From Escallonia rubra (Eukaryota; Streptophyta; Magnoliopsida; Escalloniales; Escalloniaceae), in the NCBI GenBank assembly GCA_033065855.1, contig JAVXUO010001261.1, forward strand, positions 206,001-270,000: DNA of 64,000 bases. The letters run 5' to 3'. The notes under the pieces were generated by a model. That model was not told the origin of the DNA. It searched no databases and saw nothing but the letters and a program-made list of their open reading frames with translations. Shown here piece after piece: positions 54,406 to 64,000 of the stretch. The position numbers and the translations under genes are program-made. Position 1 is the stretch's first letter. Every line of letters starts with the position of its first letter.

Positions 54406-55852
54406 TTAACTATCTTGAGAAACTAAATTTAAGGAAGATTGTCCACTACAAAGTATACTTAAGGAAAATTGTCCACCACAAAGTAACAGCAAAAAGTAAC
54501 AGCAAAAGCTCAGGCTAACCTCAACAAGATGAAACCACGCTTGCCGCCAGTAAGGATTTATGCACAAAATCGCGAGAATTGCTAGTAACATTGTTATGTA
54601 GGCTGTTATGAAGCTCACATAGAAAGTGTTCATGTCCATGAATTCAGTTTCTTTCCTCGTTCTTGGTGTTAGCGGGACTAATTCTGAGTCGGTGTCCATG
54701 AATTCAGTTTCTTTCCTCATTCTTGGTGTTACCGGGACTAATTCTGAGTCGGTGCAATTTCTAGTAACAGGCTTTCTGCAAAGAAGCTGGTTGCCTATGT
54801 AACTCATGGCATCAAAAGTCTGAAAGTGGGGTCCCTCATGTATCGGTTCAGATAAGTTATTGAATGACACATTGAAGACTTGAAGCGAGTCTAGCGTAGC
54901 AAGTTGAGAAGGAATGTTTCCTGTCAATCTGTTGTAGGAAATGTCTAAGTTCTCTGTGCCGTTAAGTTTGCAAACGTTATCGAAATCGTTCCACTGAGGC
55001 TATTGTGGGACAAGTTTAAAGATTTAAGATGGAATAGTTTCCCAATTTTGGGTGGTATGTGGCCAGCAAAATTGTTGCAAGATAAGTCGATGGCAGATAT
55101 AGTATTTCCCCGGTACACAAGAGTGATTGATTTTGTTACGGACTCTATAAGTTCTTCTACCATAATGTCTTGAGCCCTGAGAACGACTCCTGACCGCGGC
55201 AGGCCAAGATTGCCCAATAATGGCGTAAACGTGATGTTTCCCAAGCAAGGAGGGATGCTACCAGAAAGACTATTATTGGAAAGATCAATCAAGCTTAACT
55301 CGGACAAGTTACAAAATTGAGATAAAATCTCACCTTCAAAATGATTCTTATTCAGGAGAAGAATTCTCAGAATAGAAAGGTTATCAAACCATTTCGGGAT
55401 GGGACCAGTTAATTGATTATGACTAAGATCTAAAATCTGTAATCTCGTCCAGTTAAAGAATGCGTGGGGCAACGGTCCTTGTAGCCTGTTCTTGGACAAC
55501 TTAGCATACCTCATATGTGGTGGGCTGAAGCAAGCAGGTAAAATGCCACCAATATTGTTCTCTGAGATGTCCAAATGTTGAAGAAACTTGAGTTGACAAA
55601 TTGCAGTTGGGAAAGGACCATCAAGATGGTTAAGATTAATCTTCAACACCTCCAACTCAGAGCAACTAGACAAGCTATTTGGGATTGTGGTGAAGTTATT
55701 GACGTCGAGCTCTAAATTACGCAATTCAGTCAGGTTATGACGCGCCAGTAATATTGAGCCTTGTAAACTGTTGTTGAGTCTCATGGTTTCTAGAGAGCGG
55801 CAACCCATTCCCAAGCTATTTGGTATGTTGCCGGACAAAAGATTATGGGACA
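54406..55852 (-). pseudogene. RLP pseudogene: 5'-truncated, frameshifted tandem copy
   Basis: It aligns with residues about 245-688 of the RLP at 57875. The first piece (within 54945-55967) holds LRRs from SGNIPNSLGMGCRSLETM to SLNLSHNSLSGTIS. At about 54960 one base of a CCC run is missing relative to the paralogue, shifting the frame to stop after ITFANLTAQRT. The second piece (54406-54927) resumes with GNIPSQLATLDSLQVFNVSF. It includes an in-frame 57 bp duplication of the acidic juxtamembrane segment (ELVPVTPRMRKETEFMD, then ELVPLTPRTRKETEFMD) and ends with the membrane segment FYVSFITAYITMLLAILAIL and an altered tail. Homology stops abruptly at 55852, mid-LRR, where spacer sequence begins. 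It has no promoter of its own. Confidence 0.9.
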
Positions 55853-57874
55853 GAATAGTTTTGAAATTCATTTTCTGCATAAAATGCACTAGACGAAAAC
55901 TATGACCATATGTAATGAAAACTAAAAATAGTGGCGATAATACTAATGATATGGGAAGGTCTGTCAAAGCTTACGAATGCAAGTTTTTCAATTGCACTAA
56001 TATGTCTTAAATAGTCATCGAAGAGATTAATCTACTCAATCCGAATTGCTGATGGTAATTTTAACTATAAGACCTCTTCTGCAAATTAAAATAGCAGAGC
56101 TTAAAATTACCCGGTTTATACAGTAAATATACAAATTGGGGGAAAAAAGAGTTACTGTAATTTAAGTAATTAGCACAAGCTATATTTTTATGGTTATTTC
56201 ATAAAAAATGGTCAAACTTACATTTAAATGGGTGAACTTCTTTTTCACAGAATAACTCAACCCTTGTGGTGAAATATCGATAAGCCACGTCCTTGTGCGT
56301 ATAGGTATTTTTTATTCATATAGATGAACCAAAATTTGAAGTTTATCTAGTCCCAAAAAAAAAAAAAAGAGTTCACTGATAAAATATGTGGAGAATATAT
56401 TAAGATCAATTTCGTATTGTATGAGATGATTTTCTTGTGCTTGTGTGAGTATCTTTTGAAAATAATTTGTACATTTAAATGGCACACCCCTAATATCAAT
56501 CACATGTTAGTTTAATTTTGATAGAAATTTTTGAATTTTTTTCCCCATAGCATAGGGTTTATAAAATTTAACCAACGCGACTAAGGTAAATAAGGATGAA
56601 GTGATGCTTTTAGAAGCAAATAAAATTATATACATGTACTAGTAAGATCAGTACGTTATAGCATGATATACTATATACGGTTAAGTAAGTTTGACCAACA
56701 TTACTGAATATGCTCAATGTCTCGTAGTAAGCAATTTTGTTAAACAAAAAATTCTCAAATTATTTAATATATAAGATTTTTCAATCTAAGTTGGAGATTA
56801 CGTTAATGACAACATAACTAATATCATTATGCATTTAATAAGCAATTCTATTTGTTAGATATCTAGTTTTTTTATTTTTGTATTAGAGAGTTTCTTTAGA
56901 AATATAAAAGCTAACATAAAGTACTAAAAGTTCAAATGCTTAAAATGTTAATTACCCACAAAAACAATAAAAAAATGTTTAACATTTTTTGAACCTAAAA
57001 TTTGATGAATTTAACTCATTATTTATCAAGGGGACAAAATAAGGCGTGAACAAGTAGGTAAGTTGTAAAAGTAGGCGCGTTCATAAATCTAACATAAACA
57101 AAGGCATACATATAGTTAAATTGATAAATAATGAGTTAAATTCATCAAATTTTACAACTTACCTACAGATTTATGAACGCGCCTACTTTTACAACTTACC
57201 TCTGGATGTTTCAGAGAAGAAGAGAGCGGCTGAAGATTTCAGGGGAGAAAGAAAAAAGGGATAGGGTTTTCTATCTAAGGTCGTAGTATTTATACTACGA
57301 GATGAATGGTTAGGATTCATATCATTTAAATTAGGGTTTATATTAACCAGGGCGGGTACGGGTCGGATACCGGGGGGGATTAAAGAGAATAACAAACCCG
57401 ACCCGTACCCGTTGCGGGTTACAAATATAAATACCAAACCCGCCCCGTGACCCGGTCAAAGTAAAAAAAATTCGCTCCTAACGGGTCGGATATCCGCCGG
57501 GTCGGATTTAAATTGCCATCCCTAAATTAGACTAACGTGACAAAAAGTGATGTAAAAATATAGAACAAAATAAAACACGGCAGAATATGCAGGAAATATA
57601 CTAATTAGCACCTTATCGTAAAACAATCAATATTTGAGTGGTAGCCATGCATAAGTTAATTAGTAGTGAAAATGAGAATACATAAAACTAAACTAGCAAT
57701 GGTAATCAAACAAAATCTAACTATCTTCATTTATCAAAGCACAATAAGTCTCTAACGTGCATTGCACAGAAGAGATTCATCAAATCATTTTAAAAAGAGG
57801 AAAACAGTTAAAATGGTAAATTTAACTATCATGAGAAACTACATTTAAGGAAGATTGTCCACCATAAAGTATAT
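55853..57874. repeat. Tandem duplication unit 2 spacer, with an inverted rearrangement
   Basis: 55862-56640 repeats 38393-39210 and continues as 53611 onward, showing the empty site for the 14.4 kb nest. At 56995-57200 the order differs from unit 1. AAAATTTGATGAATTTAACT (56995) is followed by its inverted copy ending at 57153, and AGGTAAGTTGTAAAAGTAGG (57055) by its inverse at 57168-57200, forming nested inverted repeats. An extra segment (57200-57526) follows, then unit 1 order resumes with AGACTAACGTGACAAAAAGT. No gene seen. Confidence 0.8.
57200..57526. mobile_element. Probable hAT-like non-autonomous insertion
   Basis: Present only in unit 2. Its right end reads, reverse-complemented, TTAGGGATGGCAATTTAAAT then CCGACCCGGCGGATATCC, with several copies of CCCGACCCG and ACGGGTCGG inside. 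This TAGGGATGGCAAT end is common in plant hAT-type non-autonomous elements. The left end is unclear and I see no 8 bp TSD. Confidence 0.4.
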
Positions 57875-59916
57875 TTAAGGAAGATTATCCACCACAAAGT
57901 AATAGCAAAAGCTCAGGCTAACCTCAACAAGATGAAACCACCATTGCCGCCAGTAAGGATTTATGCACAGAATCGCGAAAACTGCTAATAACATTGTTAT
58001 GTAGGCTGTTGCGAAGCTCACGTAGAAAGTGTCCATGTCCATGAATTCAGTTTCTTTCCTGGTTCTTGGTGTTACCGGAACTAATTCTGGGTCGGTGCAA
58101 TTTCTAGTAACAGACTTTCCGCAAAGAAGCTGATTGCCTATGTAACTCATGGCATCAAAGGTCTGAAAGTGGGGTCCCTCAGGTATCGGTCCGGATAAGT
58201 TATTGAATGACACATTGAAGACTTGAAGCGAGTCTAGCCTAGCAAGTTGAGAAGGAATGTTTCCTGTCAATCTGTTGTAGGAAAGGTCTAAGCTCTCTGT
58301 GCCCGTTAAGTTTGCAAACGTTATCGGGATCGTTCCACTGAGGCTATTGTGGGACAAGTTTAAAGATTTAAGATCGAATAGGTTCCCAATTTCGGGTGGT
58401 ATGTGACCAGCAAAATTGTTGCAAGACAAGTCAATGGCAGATATAGTATTTCCCCGGTACACAAGAGTGATTGATTTTGTTACGGACTCTATAAGTTCTT
58501 CTACCCTTTGGAGGTTATTACCTGGGAGAATGAGTCCTGACCGCTCCAGGCCAAGATTGTGCAATAATGGCCTAAACGTGATGTTTCCCAAGCAAGGAGG
58601 GATGCTACCAGAAAGACTATTATTGGAAAGATCAATCAAGCTTAAGTCGGACAAGTTACAAAATTGAGATAAAATCTCGCCATCAAAATGATTCTTATTC
58701 AAGAGAAGAATGCTCAGACTAGAAAGGTTGTCAAACCATTTTGGGATGGGACCAGTTAATTGATTATGACTAAGATCTAAAATCTGTAAACTCCTCCAAT
58801 TAAAGAATGCGTGAGGCAACGGTCCTTGTAGCCTGTTCTTGGACAGCTTAGCATACTTGATATATGGAGGGCTGAAGCAAGCAGGTAAAATGCCAGCAAT
58901 ATTGTTCTCTGAGATGTCCAAATATCGAAGAAACTTATGTTGACAAATTGCAGTTGGAAAAGGACCTTCAAGATGGTTAAGATTAATCTTCAACACCTCC
59001 AACTGAGAGCAACTAGACAAGCTATTTGGGATTGTGGTGAAGTTATTGATGTCGAGCTCTAAATTAATCAACCTAGTCAGGTTATGACGCCCCGGTAATA
59101 TTGAGCCTTGTAAAGTGTTGTTTGAGAGTATCAAGGTCCAAAGAGAGCGGCAACCCATTCCCAAGCTGTTTGGTATGTTGCCAGACAAATGATTATGGGA
59201 CAGATCAAGATGGTAGAGAGAGGACATGTCACCAAGTGAAGAGGGAATAGTACCTGTAAAGCTATTTGCAGACATTATTAAGAATCTTAAACCAGGGAAA
59301 GATGTGGCAATGTCTTCAGGAATGTTGCCGGAAAAGTTATTGCTTGCAATATCGAAATATGACAGCTTTGAAATAAGATTTGATGGGATTTGGAGGGGTC
59401 CAGTGAAAGAATTATTACGGAGAGTAAGTGAGTATAATTCCGTGTTGTTCTCAATTAACCAGAGAAAGGACTTCCCGCTAAAGCTTATGTCACCAAGATA
59501 AATGGATTCGAGGCTATGCTGGTGGTAGAGAAACTTGGGAACGGCTGCATTATTGTTAGCATGTCTACCGGCGTCAGATAGATAGATCTCATCTAGTTGG
59601 AAAGTTGGGACTGAAGCTTGAAACTCATCTCTTTCCAACAGATAGTAGTTCTGCAAGCAGTCAATTACCTTAAGTCTTGAGTGATTGAAGAATGGCCTGA
59701 ATGAGACTGGGATCTGAAAACTGTTGTTAGAAAGTTGAAGTTCTTCGAGAGACGTCAGATTAACAAGTGGAGATAACGCAATATCTCCCGTAAGCTGATT
59801 GGAATCGAGAAAGATAGACTTGAGGTATGTCAAGTTTGCCCAGCACCAAGGTAAGTTGCCCTCCAGTTCATTACGAGAGAGGTCAAGCACTTGAAGAGCC
59901 TTCAGTCCACAGAGCC
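57875..59916 (-). CDS. LRR receptor-like protein (RLP), 3' exon
   Basis: An open frame of about 680 codons forms most of a plant cell-surface RLP, which senses ligands outside the cell and signals through partner kinases such as SOBIR1/BAK1 (family knowledge). It begins LCGLKALQVLDLSRNELEGN. The ATG at 59941 is probably not the true start: TTTTACAG at 59917-59924 (minus strand) looks like an intron acceptor, and RLP exons often begin with this LCxLKxLQxLDLS repeat. About twenty LRRs follow. A non-LRR island of about 50 residues (RPLLHNLGLERSGLILPGN to ESVTKSITLVYRGN) precedes the last four repeats. Then come a Cys pair (LLCGKSVTRNC), an acidic stretch, one membrane helix (FYVSFATAYITMLLAVFAIL) and a short tail without a kinase. 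First exon(s) with signal peptide were not found in the window. Confidence 0.85.
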
Positions 59917-60889
59917 CTGTAAAACACCTACTTGATATCATATGTCACATAGCATGTCATGACAAAAACACTTTAAAAATTCAGAGTAATTATATATTAG
60001 CATAAATTTAATAGACCTTATAAGTAAAAAAAATATCTTCTACAACTTCTAAAACTCTATTTAATTAATACATCAACATATTAGGACTTGATTTTGACTA
60101 TTAATACCTCCTGAACACTTTTTATAACAAAATAAATACTCAAACATAAAGAAAAAATAAATTACACATTATCATGCTTGCTTTGGTGTTCCATTTCTCT
60201 TTTACCTCTATTTATTATAGTCACATATGCATCATGAGTCTTTATTGTAGCTTATTATTGAAAAATTCGGAGGTATAATTATCATAAATTTTGTTGACCT
60301 TATAAGACTAGAAAATCAATTATGCACATTCTAAAACTTTACATAGTCAATATATCAATATATTGGAACTTTATTTTAACTATTAGCACCTCAAAAATAC
60401 TTTAAATAACAACGTAAAGAAAACAAAAGTCACCTATGAAAAAAAATTATAGGTTACAAATTAAAAGCTTTCTTTTTCTTTATACCATAGTAACATGTAA
60501 AAAAGAATACGTCTTAATTGTTGTAAATAATTTAAAAATACCAATTTGAGATTTTACTTCATTAGTTAATTCTAATTGTATCACATTGAACTTTAAGATA
60601 CATAAGCTTTTATAAGTGTCATTTTTCTTTTTTACCTCTCTAGCTTATGCGCCACATCATTTTATTTGTTTTAATGTCCTTTTCTTTTCTTTTTTTTACA
60701 CAACTTTAACTCTTTACTAAAATTTATTATTAAAATATTTGTGAACATTATCGTCCCAATTGTTGTAAACCATTTAAAATTAGAAAAACAATTCTAAAAT
60801 TTTAAGTATATAACTGTTTATATTATGTTTAGCTGCTCTTGCATTGAAGAAAGAGTTTTGCCAAAAAAACGTTTAGTGACCTGTTTCTC
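59917..60889 (-). other. Probable first intron of the RLP gene, or AT-rich upstream sequence
   Basis: Strongly AT-rich sequence without open frames. Its left end carries the putative acceptor TTTTACAG. A donor and upstream exon could not be identified before the LTR remnant at 60890, so the upstream exon is either beyond the window (interrupted by repeats) or lost. Confidence 0.5.
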
Positions 60890-61866
60890 GTTTAAACAAG
60901 ATCAGCATATAAACGATTGTTATGAATTTTCATTGAAATGCTTGATGCAAATGAGAGGTTTTGATGATTGGTATTGCTTGTGGATATGAACTACTTGGAA
61001 ACTATTAAAAGAGTTATGAGATGGTTTAACCATCAAAGATATAAGGATGAGATTTGTGATAACTAAAAACGGGTGGTTTATGCTTCATCGATTGTTGTAG
61101 CCCTTACCTGACAGGGGAAAGTTGGGTTTTAGGCACTTGTCAAAGGGGCTATTTACGTTGATGTAATGTGCATTACTTTTGATAAGTGGTCGTCCCTACT
61201 TCTACAGTGATGTTTATGCCGAAGTGGAATTTTGGGCTCAAGTCAATGGGGCTATGTACACTAACTGCAGCATATCGTTTAAGCTGTTGTTGGGATGAAA
61301 CTATTTTGTGATGAGGTTTTGTACTAATGATTTTATGCCCTCAGTTTGTTCCATTTTACTCCATTTCGTTTTACCTAATGATCACTTACTCAATGATTTT
61401 AGATTGTTATGGTATAAAGTGGGTTATTTTCTGGTATGTTATGGTCCAACTAGTTGAATTACTAATTACTGATTGAGCCCATGGAAGCATAGGTTTAAGA
61501 GTATGGTGATGGTGACGAGTATAGGAGTGGAATTCTAGAGTGAAGCTCCAGAGGCTGCATTAGAAGATTTGATTTCTATTATAAGTCTGTTTTTAAGGAA
61601 GGTGGTAATGATAGTGGAAAGGCATTGGATTCTAGGGACAATAGTTGTTAATTTTAAGTTATTTCATAACTGTCACTAGATGATGGTTTGTACAGAAACT
61701 AGCAATGGAAATGTATTATAGACTGTAAAAGTTTTAGTTCTGTTGCGATTTCTATTGGTTTAACGAGCAAAGCCTAGCAGATCCCTCGGTAGGAGCCTAA
61801 TGGCCCTGTGGCCGGTCACCGACATAACTCACGGGCCCAGCTGTGGGTTCGGATTCGAATTGTGAT
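60890..61866 (+). mobile_element. Remnant of a large gypsy LTR (3' part)
   Basis: Blocks match the solo LTR at 34325-37268: ACAGGGGAAAGTTGGGTTTT and AAGTGGAATTTTGGGCTCAA (compare 36298-36320 and 36412), and the end CCTGTGGCCGGTCACCGACA ... GTGGGTTCGGATTCGAATTG (compare 37213-37264). The end is GTGATA rather than GTGACA and is followed by an (AC)n run. The 5' part is missing or unrecognisable. Confidence 0.6.
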
Positions 61867-63377
61867 ACACACACACACACACACATACATGACCAATCCC
61901 TATCTATCAGTGAAGAAAACTTGATCATGCACCATCCACACCTCCAAAAAATGGCACAGATCCAGTTCCCTTTTAGCATTTTTTGCTTAACCCTCCCAAA
62001 GACGGGCGGTCAACATCTTTCGAGTTCTGCCCCTCTCATTCTTTACAGATTCATTTCCAACATTTCATTCTCAGTTCTATTCGTTCCATTCTTTAGTTCT
62101 TTACAGTCTCTCGCCGGAGCGAACTCTGGCATGTATGATTTGAACTTGTCGATTCCTCTCTCTTAAATTTCTTTCAAGGTAGATAATTGAACGTAACCCC
62201 TTTGTTTCCTCACCATCCACCAGCCACCATGACCACCACCACCATTACAAATACCACAGTACCCACCACCTCTACCACGGTCCCACCACTTCCGCCATCA
62301 TATACACATCACCATTAACAACTTACTAGGAACGTAGCTACCACCCCTTTCGCAGCGTCGCCATCACCAACGCCCATCACCCACCAATCATATTCACCAC
62401 ATCACTTGATCAAAGCATTAGTTGCAATGAAAGACAAATTAAAATTTTAATTTAGATCTAACTCTCAAGGAGGGAAAAAGTGAAACAGATTAAAGGTAAA
62501 ATATTTAAATTAGTAGGGTTGAGGTTGATGGTAGTCGATGGTGGCGGTGGGATCTGATGGCGGAAGCCTTTTTCCCCATTGCCGGACACCGCTGCTTAAA
62601 GGATGACATGGCATCGATGTCCACACCTAGAGACGTTGCAGACACCGCCACGGCCCTTGGCAAAGCACCCCATCGCGCATTGCAAAGACACCACCGCCGT
62701 TTCGCTAGCACCACCGTCACCAAGTTGTGAACGTCGTCGTCACCGCATTAGAGACAGTAAGAGATCTATATGCATTTGCTGTTTTTTGTTTTTCTTTTGT
62801 TAGATCCGTCAATGGTAGAGATAGATTATAGTTGATTGTGTGGTATGGTGGCCTTTGGCGGCATTTGGCATGGGTGCGATGGTGGTTCACCGGAACAGTG
62901 GTGGCTGGTTCTAGGGAGATTATGGTGGATGGTCGTGGGTAAAGTTACGGTGGGCTGTAGGTGTTATGGTGGTGGTGAGGTAAAAAGAAGCGGAAAAGAA
63001 GAAGAAGAGAGAGAGAGAGAGAGAAAGTCGAATGAATGAGAGGAGAAGCAGTTCTGTGAGGGACTTTTTGGGACAAAAATTGCCAAAATAACTAACCGCC
63101 ATAAAGATGGGTGGTTAAGTGAGTGGAAAATAAAGAAATCTGATCTAGGCCGTTCGCTATTATATGTGGACGGTTAGATCGTCCTCTATACACACACACG
63201 ACTTATCGCGACACACATGATGCATTTGTAAAAATAAAATTAGAAGTATCATATTTTTATTATATGAAGCTTGGCTTTTGAAATATAGTTTAACTACATT
63301 TTTAATTCTCAAGACCAAATATGTCCTTAGGTAGTTATTACTATTTAGAAATATAATTTTATGTGACTTTTGATAAA
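61867..63377. other. Spacer with simple repeats, no gene supported
   Basis: Includes (AC)9 at about 61867-61885 and (GA)n near 63007-63024. A 107-codon frame at 61843-62166 has no recognised domain. CCACCATGACCACCACCACC at 62223 and GGTGG-rich stretches at 62880-62970 give a weak inverted pattern similar to 27060-27550, possibly another non-autonomous DNA element. Nothing firmer can be said. Confidence 0.4.
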
Positions 63378-64000
63378 GGGCTAATTACAGCTATGTCTTT
63401 GAGGTTTGGGGGTAATTACACGCGATGACACAAAGTTTTAAAATGTAACATACGTGACCAAAAACATTAAACAAAGTATCACTTTTATCCAACCGTCAGT
63501 ATTTCGTCCAAAAAGTGTAATTTTCGTCATTACGTATTTTGAAAATGGCAATACTATCCCTGTTCATATCCTAATTTTCTCTCTCCACAATTTAAACCCT
63601 AAATCTGAAGTCACCGCCGGTAGCCCCCCTCCGCCGCCCCACACCGCCAGCAGCCCCCCTCGCCCACCATCCTGCAGAACCACCCCACCACGCTGGCAAG
63701 CCCCTTGGCAAACCTGAGCTGCCGAGACGCGTCCGGCGAGCGCCTTGGCAAACCCACGCCGTCGACAGTCCCCTTCCCCCACCATCCGGTAGACTTGCCC
63801 CACCACGCCGGCAAGCCCTTGGCGAGGGAGGAAGGAAGACTAGATGGGAAGAAGACAGGTCTGCCCATTGTAAGCCCATCGTGGAGGTGATGGCGCTGCC
63901 TTGCTGGTGGTCACGGTGGCGCGCATCTCGAAGGAGGAGGCCGGTGTCGCGACGTAGCTCGATAGGGATGCTTGCGATCTCAGACGGAGCGGGGTACGGA
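63378..64000. mobile_element. Left end of a third MULE of the same family (cut by the window)
   Basis: GGGCTAATTACAGCTATGTC then TTTGAGGTTTGGGGGTAATT and ACACAAAGTTTTAAAATGTA match the inverted ends at 14050 and 33618. The C-rich interior and AAACCCTAAAT motif (63595) also match. The partner end and TSD lie outside. Pro/Arg-rich frames near 63454-63890 are unlikely to be genes. Confidence 0.7.

Noticed and set aside
61843-62166. 107-codon frame with a hydrophobic segment
   Set aside because: It begins in the (AC)n run at an LTR end, and has no recognisable family or supporting signals.

Overview
The window is nuclear DNA from a flowering plant, most likely a eudicot with a large, retrotransposon-rich genome. 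The evidence is plant-only gene families (a PORR-domain organellar protein, an ALP1/HARBI1-like domesticated transposase, leucine-rich-repeat receptor-like proteins), plant-type Ty1/copia and Ty3/gypsy elements, MULE and hAT DNA transposons, and long AT-rich spacers. I cannot name the species. There are no operons, CRISPR arrays or rRNA genes, and I saw no tRNA gene. No wholly new biological system is evident; the novelty is in element architecture and gene capture.

Layout. 1-3791: the left edge holds the 5' end (minus strand) of a Tat/Ogre-like gypsy element: an intact gag frame running off the window, a primer-binding site (PBS), and a 2.4 kb LTR full of minisatellites. 4.8-5.4 kb: two opposed LINE-like tails. 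5601-6917: a PORR gene. 8.2-10.2 kb: a MULE-like remnant, a non-autonomous hAT and a GT-rich microsatellite tract. 12.8-13.3 kb: a decayed gypsy gag. 13.76-17 kb: an old gypsy LTR carrying a complete MULE with a 9 bp target duplication (TSD). 17544-26224: an 8.7 kb GC-rich element with two LTRs, a PBS and a 5 bp TSD but no pol genes, built largely of tandem repeats. 27899-29176: the ALP1/HARBI1-like gene. 30.1-31.7 kb: a decayed receptor-like-protein (RLP) pseudogene. 33618-37782: a second MULE split by a 2.9 kb solo LTR.

38.4-60 kb is an RLP locus that was tandemly duplicated. Unit 2 carries the longer, apparently intact gene (57875-59916, first exon(s) not found). Unit 1 carries a 5'-truncated, frameshifted copy (54406-55852), and its spacer was split by a 14.4 kb nest of insertions. 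From outside in, the nest is a solo LTR (TSD CATGT), a second solo LTR (TSD ATGAG), a non-autonomous gypsy element (TSD GGTTT) and an intact copia element (TSD GACTT) with a 1326-residue polyprotein. The gypsy element carries a fragment resembling a plant Golgi pectin-type methyltransferase (PMT/QUA2 family). 60.9-61.9 kb is an LTR remnant, and 63378 onward is the left end of a third MULE.

Most sequence is therefore mobile DNA in nested layers. Only the PORR gene, the ALP1/HARBI1-like gene, the RLP gene and the copia polyprotein look intact enough to be expressed. All translations and alignments were done by eye.
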